Of a stretch of DNA of 44,361 bases, positions 1-7,936 are shown piece by piece. Origin of the DNA: Caulobacteraceae bacterium (lineage in GTDB: Bacteria > Pseudomonadota > Alphaproteobacteria > Caulobacterales > Caulobacteraceae); NCBI GenBank assembly GCA_028290905.1, contig JAQGIW010000067.1:1-44361 (forward strand), in the 5' to 3' direction. Position 1 is the stretch's first letter. Each line of letters begins with the position of its first letter. Made by a program: the position numbers and the translations under genes. A model generated the notes under the pieces. The model ran no database searches and was not told the origin of the DNA. It was given only the letters and a program-made list of their open reading frames with translations.

Positions 1-2073
1 TCGGAGGCGCTGGAATCCCAGCACATCGTCAGCTTCAGCGATGTCGCTCTGCACGTGCCGAACCTGACCTACACCCAGTTCAGCACCCAGGAATCCTACT
101 TCTCCATCCGCGGCACGCTGATCAACAACAATGCCGCCGGCTACGACGAGGCGGTATCGACGTTCATCGACGACGTCCCGGTGACGGGCCTGGGCGACAA
201 CAATCCCGACCTCTTCGATCTTTCCAGCATCGAGGTTCTCCGGGGGCCGCAGGGGACGCTGTTCGGGCGAAACGTGACCGGCGGCGCGGTCGTCATCCAC
301 ACCCAGCCGCCGAGCTTCCACTTCGGCGGCAAGGCCGAAGTCACCTATGGCTCCGACAATCTGGTGGAGCTCCGGGGGCTGGTCACCGGCCCGATCGTCC
401 GGGACAAGCTCGCCGCCAAGTTCTCCGTCGACTTCAACCACCGCGATGACTTCGTCAACAACATCACCCTGGGCGGCCACACCGGCGGAACCAACCAGGT
501 GGACTTTCGGACCCAGTGGCTGTGGCATGCCAGTCCCGATGTCGATGTGCTGTTCGGCGCCGACTACCTCTATGACCGTTCCGGTGGTTACGCGACCAAG
601 CTGATCGGCAACTTCGTCCCCGATCTTTTTCCCAAGCTGTCCTACGATCCGAACACTACCAATCAGGGCTACAACGGCTTCCAGAACCGCGACATCGCCG
701 GCGTGCTGCTCCGCGTGGACTGGCGGACGCGCCTGGGCACCGTGACCTCGATCAGCGGCTTTCGCTATGTGAACGACTTCTTCCCTAACGATCTTCTGGG
801 CGACCCTCCGGACCAGATCTATTCCCTCGGCATCGTCCAGGACCATCAGTATACAGAGGAGATCCGTCTGACCTCGCCGTCCGATCAGCGGTTCACCTAC
901 GTCGTCGGCGGCTTCTTCCTGCATTCAACGAAGCGGGAGGCCAATCCGCTCAACTTCAACTTCAGCCCCAACGGGCTGCTGGGCGGCCTCTCCTACATCG
1001 AGAACATGGATCAGCACGTCACGAGCGACGACTACGCCGTGTTCGGTGAGGGCAACTACAAGATCCTGAATACGCTGAAGCTCACCGTGGGCGCCCGCGA
1101 AACCTATGAGCGGAAGGCGGGTTTCTCGGTCATCGCCTACGTTCCCGACATCGGTCTACCGGCGGGCAATGCGACCTATTCCCACGGCTGGAGCAGCTTC
1201 ACGCCCAAGGGGGTGCTGTCCTGGCAGCCGTCCCACGAGTGGCTGCTGTACGGATCGATCGCCAAGGGCTTCAAGAGCGGTGGCTACGACCTTTCCGGCC
1301 AGTCAGCCGCGACGCCGGCGGATGTCAACCGGCTCCTGGCGACGCCGTTCGCCCCCGAGACCGTGTGGAGCTATGAGGTCGGCGAGAAGTTCACCGGCTT
1401 CGGCAACCGGCTGGCCTTCGACGTCGACCTGTTCAGGGCGGACTACAAGAACCTGCAGACCAACCAGATCGTCAACGTCAACAACACCTTCGTCTCGTTC
1501 ACCACCAACGCGGCCGGCGCCAGGACCCAGGGCGTGGAGGTGGAGGCCACGGCCCTGCCCGTGGACTGGCTGACGCTCGGCCTGACCTATGCCTACATGG
1601 ACGCCAAGTTCACCAATTTCCCGGGTGTGAACGGGGCCAAGCCCAACACCGGCAACACCATCCCCTACTCGCCGCGCAATCAGGTTCACGCCAGCGTCGA
1701 CTTCCACTGGCCCGTGAGCGCGCTTGGCGGCAGCCGCGTCACGATCGGCGGCGATTTCACCTATCACAGCCAGATCTTCTTCACGAACGCCAACGACACG
1801 CCGCCATTCATCAGGAACCACACGCCCTGGAAGGGGATCGTCAATCTCCACGCCACCTTCGAAACCGCCGATGAGCGGTGGAGGCTGTCGGTGTGGGCGA
1901 AGAACGTCACCAATGAGCGCTCGCTGTTGCACGGCGCCGACGTGACGACGCTCCTCATCGATGGGACCGACTTCGCCGGACCCCTCTTCACCCCGGCGCA
2001 GACCGGCTACATCTTCCTGGCGAAATACTACCCGGAACGGACAATCGGGGTGACGATCGCCCGCGGCTTCTAG
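1..2073 (+). CDS. TonB-dependent receptor (5' truncated by window start)
   Basis: Frame open from base 1. Plug motif 'IEVLRGPQGTLFGRNVTGGAVVIHT', C-terminal beta-barrel ending in aromatic 'IARGF'. Confidence 0.93.
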   Translation, partial: SEALESQHIVSFSDVALHVPNLTYTQFSTQESYFSIRGTLINNNAAGYDEAVSTFIDDVPVTGLGDNNPDLFDLSSIEVLRGPQGTLFGRNVTGGAVVIHTQPPSFHFGGKAEVTYGSDNLVELRGLVTGPIVRDKLAAKFSVDFNHRDDFVNNITLGGHTGGTNQVDFRTQWLWHASPDVDVLFGADYLYDRSGGYATKLIGNFVPDLFPKLSYDPNTTNQGYNGFQNRDIAGVLLRVDWRTRLGTVTSISGFRYVNDFFPNDLLGDPPDQIYSLGIVQDHQYTEEIRLTSPSDQRFTYVVGGFFLHSTKREANPLNFNFSPNGLLGGLSYIENMDQHVTSDDYAVFGEGNYKILNTLKLTVGARETYERKAGFSVIAYVPDIGLPAGNATYSHGWSSFTPKGVLSWQPSHEWLLYGSIAKGFKSGGYDLSGQSAATPADVNRLLATPFAPETVWSYEVGEKFTGFGNRLAFDVDLFRADYKNLQTNQIVNVNNTFVSFTTNAAGARTQGVEVEATALPVDWLTLGLTYAYMDAKFTNFPGVNGAKPNTGNTIPYSPRNQVHASVDFHWPVSALGGSRVTIGGDFTYHSQIFFTNANDTPPFIRNHTPWKGIVNLHATFETADERWRLSVWAKNVTNERSLLHGADVTTLLIDGTDFAGPLFTPAQTGYIFLAKYYPERTIGVTIARGF

Positions 2074-2154
2074 CGCCGCTCAGATGCTCGCTTGCCCGCG
2101 AGGCTCGTTTCCCCCATCTGCGCCGGGTTCCGAAGCGCAGGAGGTGTCTGTCCA

Positions 2155-2922
2155 GTGTCGATGAGGTCGGTCATCATCGCCCTGCGCGTGCTGGAGGAGA
2201 TCGCGGCGCACCAGCCGGTGGGCGTCAGCGAACTGGCCCGCCTGATGAAGCTCTCGAAAACCACGGTCCATCGCTCGCTGATGACGCTCAAGGAGGCGGG
2301 TTGGATCGAGCCGGCGGACGACGGCCGCGCGGTCTGGAGCCTGTCCGCGCGGGCCCTGGTCGTCGGCGGCCGGGCGGTGGATTCACACAGCGGACTGAGG
2401 AGCATCGCGGTCCCGGTGATGGAGGATCTTCGCCGGGCCACCGAGGAGACCATTCACCTGCTGGTCCGCGAACGCCGCAGCGTGGTGCTGATCGAGCGCC
2501 TCGACGGCATCAAGCCGGTGCGGGTGTTCAATCCGGTCGGCGGCCGAAGCGCCATGCACCGGACCAGCGCCGGCAAGGCCATCATGGCCCGGCTGGCCGA
2601 CGACGAGATCGAGGCCTACTCTGTCGCCCTAGAATCCCCCAGGCCGGGCTCGCCGTCCTTCGATCTCGAGCAGTTCCGGGCTGAGCTCAGGACCGTCAGG
2701 GAGCGGGGGTTCGCCATCAACCTCGGCAACAACCAGCCCGACGTGCACGCCGTGGCCGGGGCGATCATCGGGGCCGGAGAGAGGGCGATCGCGGCGATCA
2801 CCATTTCCGCGCCGCCTGAACGGCTGCCGCTCGAACGCTGCCTGGAATTGGGCCCACTCGTCGCCGACGCCGCGCGACGGATCGCCCTTGGCCTGCGTGC
2901 GAGACGTCAGCCGTCGCAGTAA
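2155..2922 (+). CDS. IclR family transcriptional regulator
   Basis: N-terminal HTH 'VLEEIAAHQPVGVSELARLMKLSKTTVHRSLMTL' and IclR effector domain 'HRTSAGKAIMARL'. GTG start at 2155 preceded by AGGAGG-like site; ORF track extends to 2092. Confidence 0.9.
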   Translation: MSMRSVIIALRVLEEIAAHQPVGVSELARLMKLSKTTVHRSLMTLKEAGWIEPADDGRAVWSLSARALVVGGRAVDSHSGLRSIAVPVMEDLRRATEETIHLLVRERRSVVLIERLDGIKPVRVFNPVGGRSAMHRTSAGKAIMARLADDEIEAYSVALESPRPGSPSFDLEQFRAELRTVRERGFAINLGNNQPDVHAVAGAIIGAGERAIAAITISAPPERLPLERCLELGPLVADAARRIALGLRARRQPSQ

Positions 2923-2923
2923 T

Positions 2924-2977
2924 GTTCCGTTTTACGGAACGACATCCCGTTTTGCGGCAAGTTGTACCGAAAAACGG
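2924..2977. promoter_or_regulatory. Three operator-like palindromes (GTTCCGT-TTT-ACGGAAC, CCGTTTTGCGG, CCGAAAAACGG)
   Basis: Inverted repeats at 2924-2940, 2947-2957, 2967-2977 with centres 20 bp apart, between the IclR gene and the Rieske gene. Confidence 0.65.
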
Positions 2978-3031
2978 CTGACATCGCTCGGCGGCGCTCC
3001 TATGGTGGGGCTCCTGGGAGGGAAGGGATCG

Positions 3032-3487
3032 ATGGAAAGACGCGCGTTGATCGGTGGCGCGGCCGCCAGCCTCGCGGCCGCGGCAACCGGCGCCGACGCG
3101 TCTCCCTCTCCCCGCTTCCTGCCCTTCCAAACCCCCGTCGTGATCGCGTTTCCGCAGCTGGAGGCGGTCTGGGCGCCGGCGCCGTTCCGGGCCCGGTTCA
3201 CCAAGTCGAACGGCGAGGATAGCGTGGTTCCCGGGATCGCCGTGCGCACGCCCCGAAGGATCGAAGCCTTCTGCACCTACTGCCCTCACGAGCTGTGCGT
3301 GATCAAGCTCACCGATGACCACCAGCTACGCTGCCCCTGCCACTTCAGCCTGTTCGATCCGCTGCGCGACGGCGCCTGGATCGCCGGTCCGGCGATGCGC
3401 CGCACCTACCGCTTCGACCATCGCGTCAAAGGGCCCGATCTGGTGATCACCGGCATAGAGGCCGATCTGGAAAGGAGACTGCTGTGA
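3032..3487 (+). CDS. Exported Rieske [2Fe-2S] domain protein
   Basis: Twin-Arg-like N-terminus 'MERRALIGGAAASLAAAATGADA'; 'CPH' plus 'CPCH' Rieske cluster motifs. ATG 3032 preceded by GGGAGGGAAGG. Confidence 0.8.
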   Translation: MERRALIGGAAASLAAAATGADASPSPRFLPFQTPVVIAFPQLEAVWAPAPFRARFTKSNGEDSVVPGIAVRTPRRIEAFCTYCPHELCVIKLTDDHQLRCPCHFSLFDPLRDGAWIAGPAMRRTYRFDHRVKGPDLVITGIEADLERRLL

Positions 3488-4581
3488 GACTCGCGCCAGC
3501 CATAGCCGCCTGCTGGCTGCTTGCCCTGGGGGCGGCAGGCGCCGCCCGGGCCGCCACGACGAAGCTCTACATAGCGGCCACCGGCGGCACGCAGGTCTAT
3601 GTCGTCGACGTGGCGACCAACAGCCTCGTCAAGACGCTCGAGGTGGGCAAGAGCCCGCACGGCATCGCCGCCACCACCGACGGCCGCTGGCTGTGGATCG
3701 CCACCGAGGGCGACGGCAAGCTTCACAAGATCGACGCCGTGCGCGACGTCGAGACCGCCAGCTTCGATCTCGGCCCCTACCAGCAGGAGATCGAGATCAC
3801 CAACGACGGTCGCCTGCTCTACACCGGCCGGTTCATGGACGGCTGCTACGACGTCTTCGACACGGCGAAGGAGAGCGTGGTCGCGCGCATCCCGGTCGAC
3901 GGCAACCCGCACAACGTGGTCAAGGCGGCGAACGACGACCGCTACATGTACCTCTCGCCGATGAGCATCGATCCTGACACCGTGGCCAAGTCGGCGATCA
4001 AGCGCGGCACGCTGCGCGACTGCGCCGGCAAGCCCAAGACGGCTTACCTCCCCAACGACAAGGTCTACATCGCCGACACCCGCACCAACACTGTGGTCGG
4101 GACGATCCCGGTCGGCGGCTCACCCAGGCCCATCGCCGCCAGCGACGACGGGCGCCGGCTCTATGCCGACATCGACGGCTGGCTCGGCTTCCTGGTGATC
4201 GATCTCCAGGCCCGCAAGGTGATCGAGCGGGTGAAGTTCCCGCTGGTCACCGACGACGAGAAGACGACCTTCAGCCGCGCGCACGGCATCTGGGTGACGC
4301 CCGACCAGAAGGAGGTGTGGACCGCCTCGGTCAACCACGGCGTCGTCTACGCCTATGACCGCACAGTCGAGCCAGTCCGGCTCGTGGCGCGAATTCCCGT
4401 CGGAGCGGCGCCCTACTGGATCTCGTTCTCGCCCGACGATCGCATGGGGTACATCTCCCTGAGCGAGGGTGATGCGATCGCGGTCATCGACGTGGCGTCC
4501 CACAAGCTGGTCAAGACGATCCCGCTGCCCAAGGGGTCCGGGCCGAAGACGACCCAGGTGGTGGTCGCCCCGACGCCGTAG
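3484..4581 (+). CDS. YVTN-type beta-propeller protein, secreted
   Basis: Signal peptide, repeated 'VVDVATNSLVKTLEVGKSPHGIA' and 'VIDVASHKLVKTIPLPKG' units. Overlaps the Rieske gene by 4 bp. Confidence 0.85.
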   Translation: MRLAPAIAACWLLALGAAGAARAATTKLYIAATGGTQVYVVDVATNSLVKTLEVGKSPHGIAATTDGRWLWIATEGDGKLHKIDAVRDVETASFDLGPYQQEIEITNDGRLLYTGRFMDGCYDVFDTAKESVVARIPVDGNPHNVVKAANDDRYMYLSPMSIDPDTVAKSAIKRGTLRDCAGKPKTAYLPNDKVYIADTRTNTVVGTIPVGGSPRPIAASDDGRRLYADIDGWLGFLVIDLQARKVIERVKFPLVTDDEKTTFSRAHGIWVTPDQKEVWTASVNHGVVYAYDRTVEPVRLVARIPVGAAPYWISFSPDDRMGYISLSEGDAIAVIDVASHKLVKTIPLPKGSGPKTTQVVVAPTP

Positions 4582-4596
4582 CGCGCCGTCACATCG

Positions 4597-4731
4597 GGCC
4601 TGTTCAAGGCCGGCGGCGGGCGTTAGTTTCCACGCCATCGGGCCTCAAGCGGGCGCCCGGTCAGACGGCGATCGCCGTCCAAGCCCTGCTCCAACACCTC
4701 GCGCCCCGCGCGAGCCTGGAGTGCTGGAATG
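4597..4731 (+). repeat. Copy 1 (R1) of a ~135-nt structured leader-like repeat
   Basis: Similar to 6892-7029. Contains GGCC-TGTTCAA-GGCC hairpin, GACGGCGATCGCCGTC palindrome (4664-4679), CTCGCG...CGCGAG hairpin. Ends at ATG 4729. Confidence 0.6.
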
Positions 4732-5829
4732 GACGCGCCAAGTCCCACCGAAAATCGCGGCGAAAGGATCGCCCTCGTCGGGCGTGGAAATCCGACGGCC
4801 AATCCACATCGCCACCCGATGCTGGAGCCGATGTTCACGGCGCTGGAAGAGCTCGGCGTCATCCCGGTGCAGATCGCCTACTCCGAAGCCGCCGCCGAGC
4901 AGGCGCGCGCGCAGTTGCTCGGGTGCGACGGCGCCCTGGTATGGGTCAACCCGGTGACCGACGGCGTTGACCGGACCGAGTTCGACGCCCTTCTCCGTGA
5001 GGTGGCGGCGCAGGGTGTCTGGGTCAGCGCCCACCCGGACATCATCCTGAAGATGGGGGTCAAGGAAGTGCTGACCCGGACGAAGACGCTGGGATGGGGT
5101 TCGGACGCGCACTGCTACGACTTGGCCGAGACATTCCGGAGCCAGTTCCCGGCCCGGCTGGCTGCTGAAGGCGTCCGGGTGCTCAAGCTCAATCGCGGGA
5201 ACGGCAGCCAGGGCGTGTGGAAGGTGGAGGTGGCCTCTCAAGGCACCAAGCTTGACGGCGATAGCCTGTTGAGCGTGGTCGAGGCGCGCGGTGACGTGAC
5301 CGAGACCGGCGTCCGACTCGGCGACTTCATGGACCGGTACGACGGTTATCTTGCTGGCGGGGGGCGCCTGATCGACCAGGACTTCCAGCCGTGCGTCGGC
5401 GAAGGTCTCGTTCGCTGCTACATGTGCCAGGACCGGGTCGCCGGTTTTTCGGAACAGTTTCCCAGGGGCAGGGCCTTGGGCGACCCTGCCCTCCCGGCCT
5501 TCGGCATGGCGAGCGATAAGACCATGCATGAAGAGACGGCGCCGCGTTTCCAGGGATTGCGGCGCAGCATGGAGACGGACTGGACGCCCGGGCTGCAGCG
5601 TTTGCTCGACATCGAGACGGCCTCGCTCCCGGTGCTGTGGGACGCTGATTTCTTCTATGGGCCGAAGGCGCCCGACGGCGAAGACAGCTACGTTCTCTGT
5701 GAGATCAACATCAGTTGCGTCGTTCCTTTTCCGCCGACGGCGGCCCCGTGGATCGCCGCGGCGGCGAGGGACCAGGCGGCGGCGTTCAAGGGGAAGTTAG
5801 GCGCGCGGCCCCTGGGTCCGGTGTCTTGA
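4729..5829 (+). CDS. ATP-grasp-like protein resembling the Cj0069 family
   Basis: 366 aa; 'RVLKLNRGNGSQGVWKVEV' and C-terminal 'YVLCEINISCVVPFP' (ATP-grasp E..N-like). Family name from memory. Confidence 0.6.
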   Translation: MDAPSPTENRGERIALVGRGNPTANPHRHPMLEPMFTALEELGVIPVQIAYSEAAAEQARAQLLGCDGALVWVNPVTDGVDRTEFDALLREVAAQGVWVSAHPDIILKMGVKEVLTRTKTLGWGSDAHCYDLAETFRSQFPARLAAEGVRVLKLNRGNGSQGVWKVEVASQGTKLDGDSLLSVVEARGDVTETGVRLGDFMDRYDGYLAGGGRLIDQDFQPCVGEGLVRCYMCQDRVAGFSEQFPRGRALGDPALPAFGMASDKTMHEETAPRFQGLRRSMETDWTPGLQRLLDIETASLPVLWDADFFYGPKAPDGEDSYVLCEINISCVVPFPPTAAPWIAAAARDQAAAFKGKLGARPLGPVS

Positions 5830-5849
5830 TCGCCCGAAGGAGAACGCAG

Positions 5850-6863
5850 GTGTCGGCTCCCAGATCCGTCGCGCTACCCCTGGTCGTCATGGCGCTTCTC
5901 GGCGCCGGCCTCGCCGGGTGCGGTCGCGCCTCCGCTCAGACGCCTCCCTTGCCGCTGAAGGCGGTCAAGGACGTCCCGATCGGCGCCAGCACTCGGCGCT
6001 TCGACTACGCGAGCGTCGATCCGAAGGCCGGTTTGTTGTTCGTCGCGGATCTGGCCGGGAGCCGTGTTCTGGTGTTCGATGTACGGCAGCTGCGGCTCGT
6101 GAAGGCCATCGGCGGCGTCCAGTCCGTTCACGGAGTGCTGGCCGTGCCTGAGCTGGGCCGCGTCTACGCGTCTGCGACCGGCGTCGACCAACTCGTCGCC
6201 ATCGATGAAGCGTCCCTGAAGATCGTCGCGCGTACGCCGGCCGGCCACTATCCGGACGGCATCGCCTGGGAGCCGAAACTGAAGACGCTCTACGTTTCGG
6301 ATGAAACCGGTCGCACGGTCGCGGTCATCGACGCGGCGTCCAATCGGCTCGTCCAAACGATCCCTGCTGGCGGTGAAGTCGGCAATACCCAGTACGACGG
6401 GGGCGCGGGGCTGATCTACTCCAACGAGCAGACGAACAATCGGTTGATCGGGATCGATCCAAAGACCGATCGCGTCGTCTCGCGGGACAGTCTTCCCGGA
6501 TGCGAGGGTGCTCATGGCCTGCTGATCGATGCGCCGCACCGGCTCGCCTTCATCGCCTGTGAGGACAACGCCAAACTCATCACGTTCTCTCTCGCCCGGC
6601 ACGCCGAGGTGGGCGAAGCCCCGATCGGCCGCGGACCCGACGTGCTGGCCTACGATCCCTCGAAGGGTTGGCTCTATGTGTCAAGCGAGAGCGGCGTGGT
6701 CTCGATATTTAAGATCGGGAAGGACGGGGCCAACAAGATCGGCCAGGATTTCCTGGCCGACAATGCGCATGTGGTCGCCGTCGACGCCGACAGCCATCGT
6801 GCGTTTTTCCCGCTGCGGAACGTCGGTGGCAGGTCCTTGCTTCGCGTGATGGAGCCCAGGTAG
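5850..6863 (+). CDS. YncE-like beta-propeller protein, exported
   Basis: Signal/lipobox-like 'ALLGAGLAGCGRASAQ'; repeats 'VAVIDAASNRLVQTIPAGGEVG'. GTG 5850 after AAGGAGAACGCAG; ORF track extends to 5715. Confidence 0.8.
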   Translation: MSAPRSVALPLVVMALLGAGLAGCGRASAQTPPLPLKAVKDVPIGASTRRFDYASVDPKAGLLFVADLAGSRVLVFDVRQLRLVKAIGGVQSVHGVLAVPELGRVYASATGVDQLVAIDEASLKIVARTPAGHYPDGIAWEPKLKTLYVSDETGRTVAVIDAASNRLVQTIPAGGEVGNTQYDGGAGLIYSNEQTNNRLIGIDPKTDRVVSRDSLPGCEGAHGLLIDAPHRLAFIACEDNAKLITFSLARHAEVGEAPIGRGPDVLAYDPSKGWLYVSSESGVVSIFKIGKDGANKIGQDFLADNAHVVAVDADSHRAFFPLRNVGGRSLLRVMEPR

Positions 6864-6891
6864 CCGCACCGCACCCCCTTCCCCTTGTTGT

Positions 6892-7029
6892 GGCCGGCCT
6901 GTTCAAGCCGGCCGCCTGACGCTAATGTCCATGACGTCGGGCCTCCAGCGGGCGCCCGGCCAAAGACGGCTCGCCGTCCAAGACCCGCTCCTAACCCCGC
7001 CTCGCGGGCGGGATGGAGCGCGCGTTATG
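6892..7029 (+). repeat. Copy 2 (R2) of the ~135-nt structured leader-like repeat
   Basis: Hairpins GGCCGGC-CTGTTCAA-GCCGGCC, GACGG-CTCG-CCGTC, CCCGCC-TCGC-GGGCGGG. Conserved core 'TCGGGCCTcnAGCGGGCGCCCGG..A.GACGGC..TCGCCGTCCAAG'. Confidence 0.6.
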
Positions 7030-7228
7030 GATGGAGCCTCCCGAACATGACATCAAACACCGAACCGCGCGCTGCACCCGGCAGCCGGATCGAGCGCACG
7101 CCGATCGCCGCCTCGGCGCCCGCCGGGATTTCCCGCTGCATCGCGCCCGGCCTGCCGCGCGCTTGGCCTCGGCCCTTCCGTTAGCCCCAGATCTTCGACC
7201 CTTTCCGCCTGCAATGGAGACAACAACG

Positions 7229-7936
7229 ATGACCGAACCCACACTCGATCGGCGCCTCGTGCTGGGCGGCGGCGCCGTCCTTGGAGCCGCCTTCGCCGGC
7301 GCGGCCGCTGCTCAGACCGCCGCGCATCCAGCGCCGGGCGTCGCCTTCGCCCCGAAGCCCGCGCCCATGCCGTTCGATCCCAAGGCCGTGCCGGGGCTGT
7401 CGGAGAAGCTGCTCCGCAGCCACTACGACAACAACTACACGGGCGCGGTGAAGCGGCTCGGCGCGATCTCCGCCCAGTTCGCCGGCCTCGATGCGGCGAC
7501 GGCGCCCGGCTTCCTGGTCAATGGGCTCAAGCGGGAGGAACTGGTCGCGTGGAACTCGATGATCCTTCACGAGCTCTACTTCGCCGGCCTCGGCGCGCCG
7601 ACCCGTCCGGGTCGCGCCCTGGCCGCGATCATCGAACGGGACTTCGGCAGCGACGAGCGCTGGCGCGCCGAGTTCGCCGGCATGGGCAGGGCGCTGGGCG
7701 GCGGCTCGGGCTGGGTGATCCTGACCTGGAGCCATCGCGACCAGCGCCTGGTGAACCAATGGGCGGCCGACCACACCATGACGCTTGCCGGATCAACGCC
7801 AATTCTGGTGCTCGACATGTACGAACACGCCTACGCCATCGACTATGGAGCAAAGGCTGCGGCTTACGTCGACGCCTTCATGGCTGGGATCAACTGGGCC
7901 TCGGCCGACGCTCGGTTGGCCAAGGCGACCGCATGA
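7229..7936 (+). CDS. Fe/Mn superoxide dismutase-like protein, twin-Arg export signal (ChrC-like context)
   Basis: 'DRRLVLGGGAVLGAAFAGAAAAQ' signal; metal-ligand motifs 'SHY', 'LHELYF', 'DMYEHAYAIDYG'. ORF-track start 7013 covers the leader and is unlikely. Confidence 0.82.
   Translation: MTEPTLDRRLVLGGGAVLGAAFAGAAAAQTAAHPAPGVAFAPKPAPMPFDPKAVPGLSEKLLRSHYDNNYTGAVKRLGAISAQFAGLDAATAPGFLVNGLKREELVAWNSMILHELYFAGLGAPTRPGRALAAIIERDFGSDERWRAEFAGMGRALGGGSGWVILTWSHRDQRLVNQWAADHTMTLAGSTPILVLDMYEHAYAIDYGAKAAAYVDAFMAGINWASADARLAKATA

Noticed and set aside
7013-7228. N-terminal extension of the SOD-like ORF (MERALWMEPPEHDIKH...)
   Set aside because: Covers the end of repeat R2, Arg/Pro-rich out-of-family sequence, and would bury the twin-Arg signal; ATG at 7229 is better.
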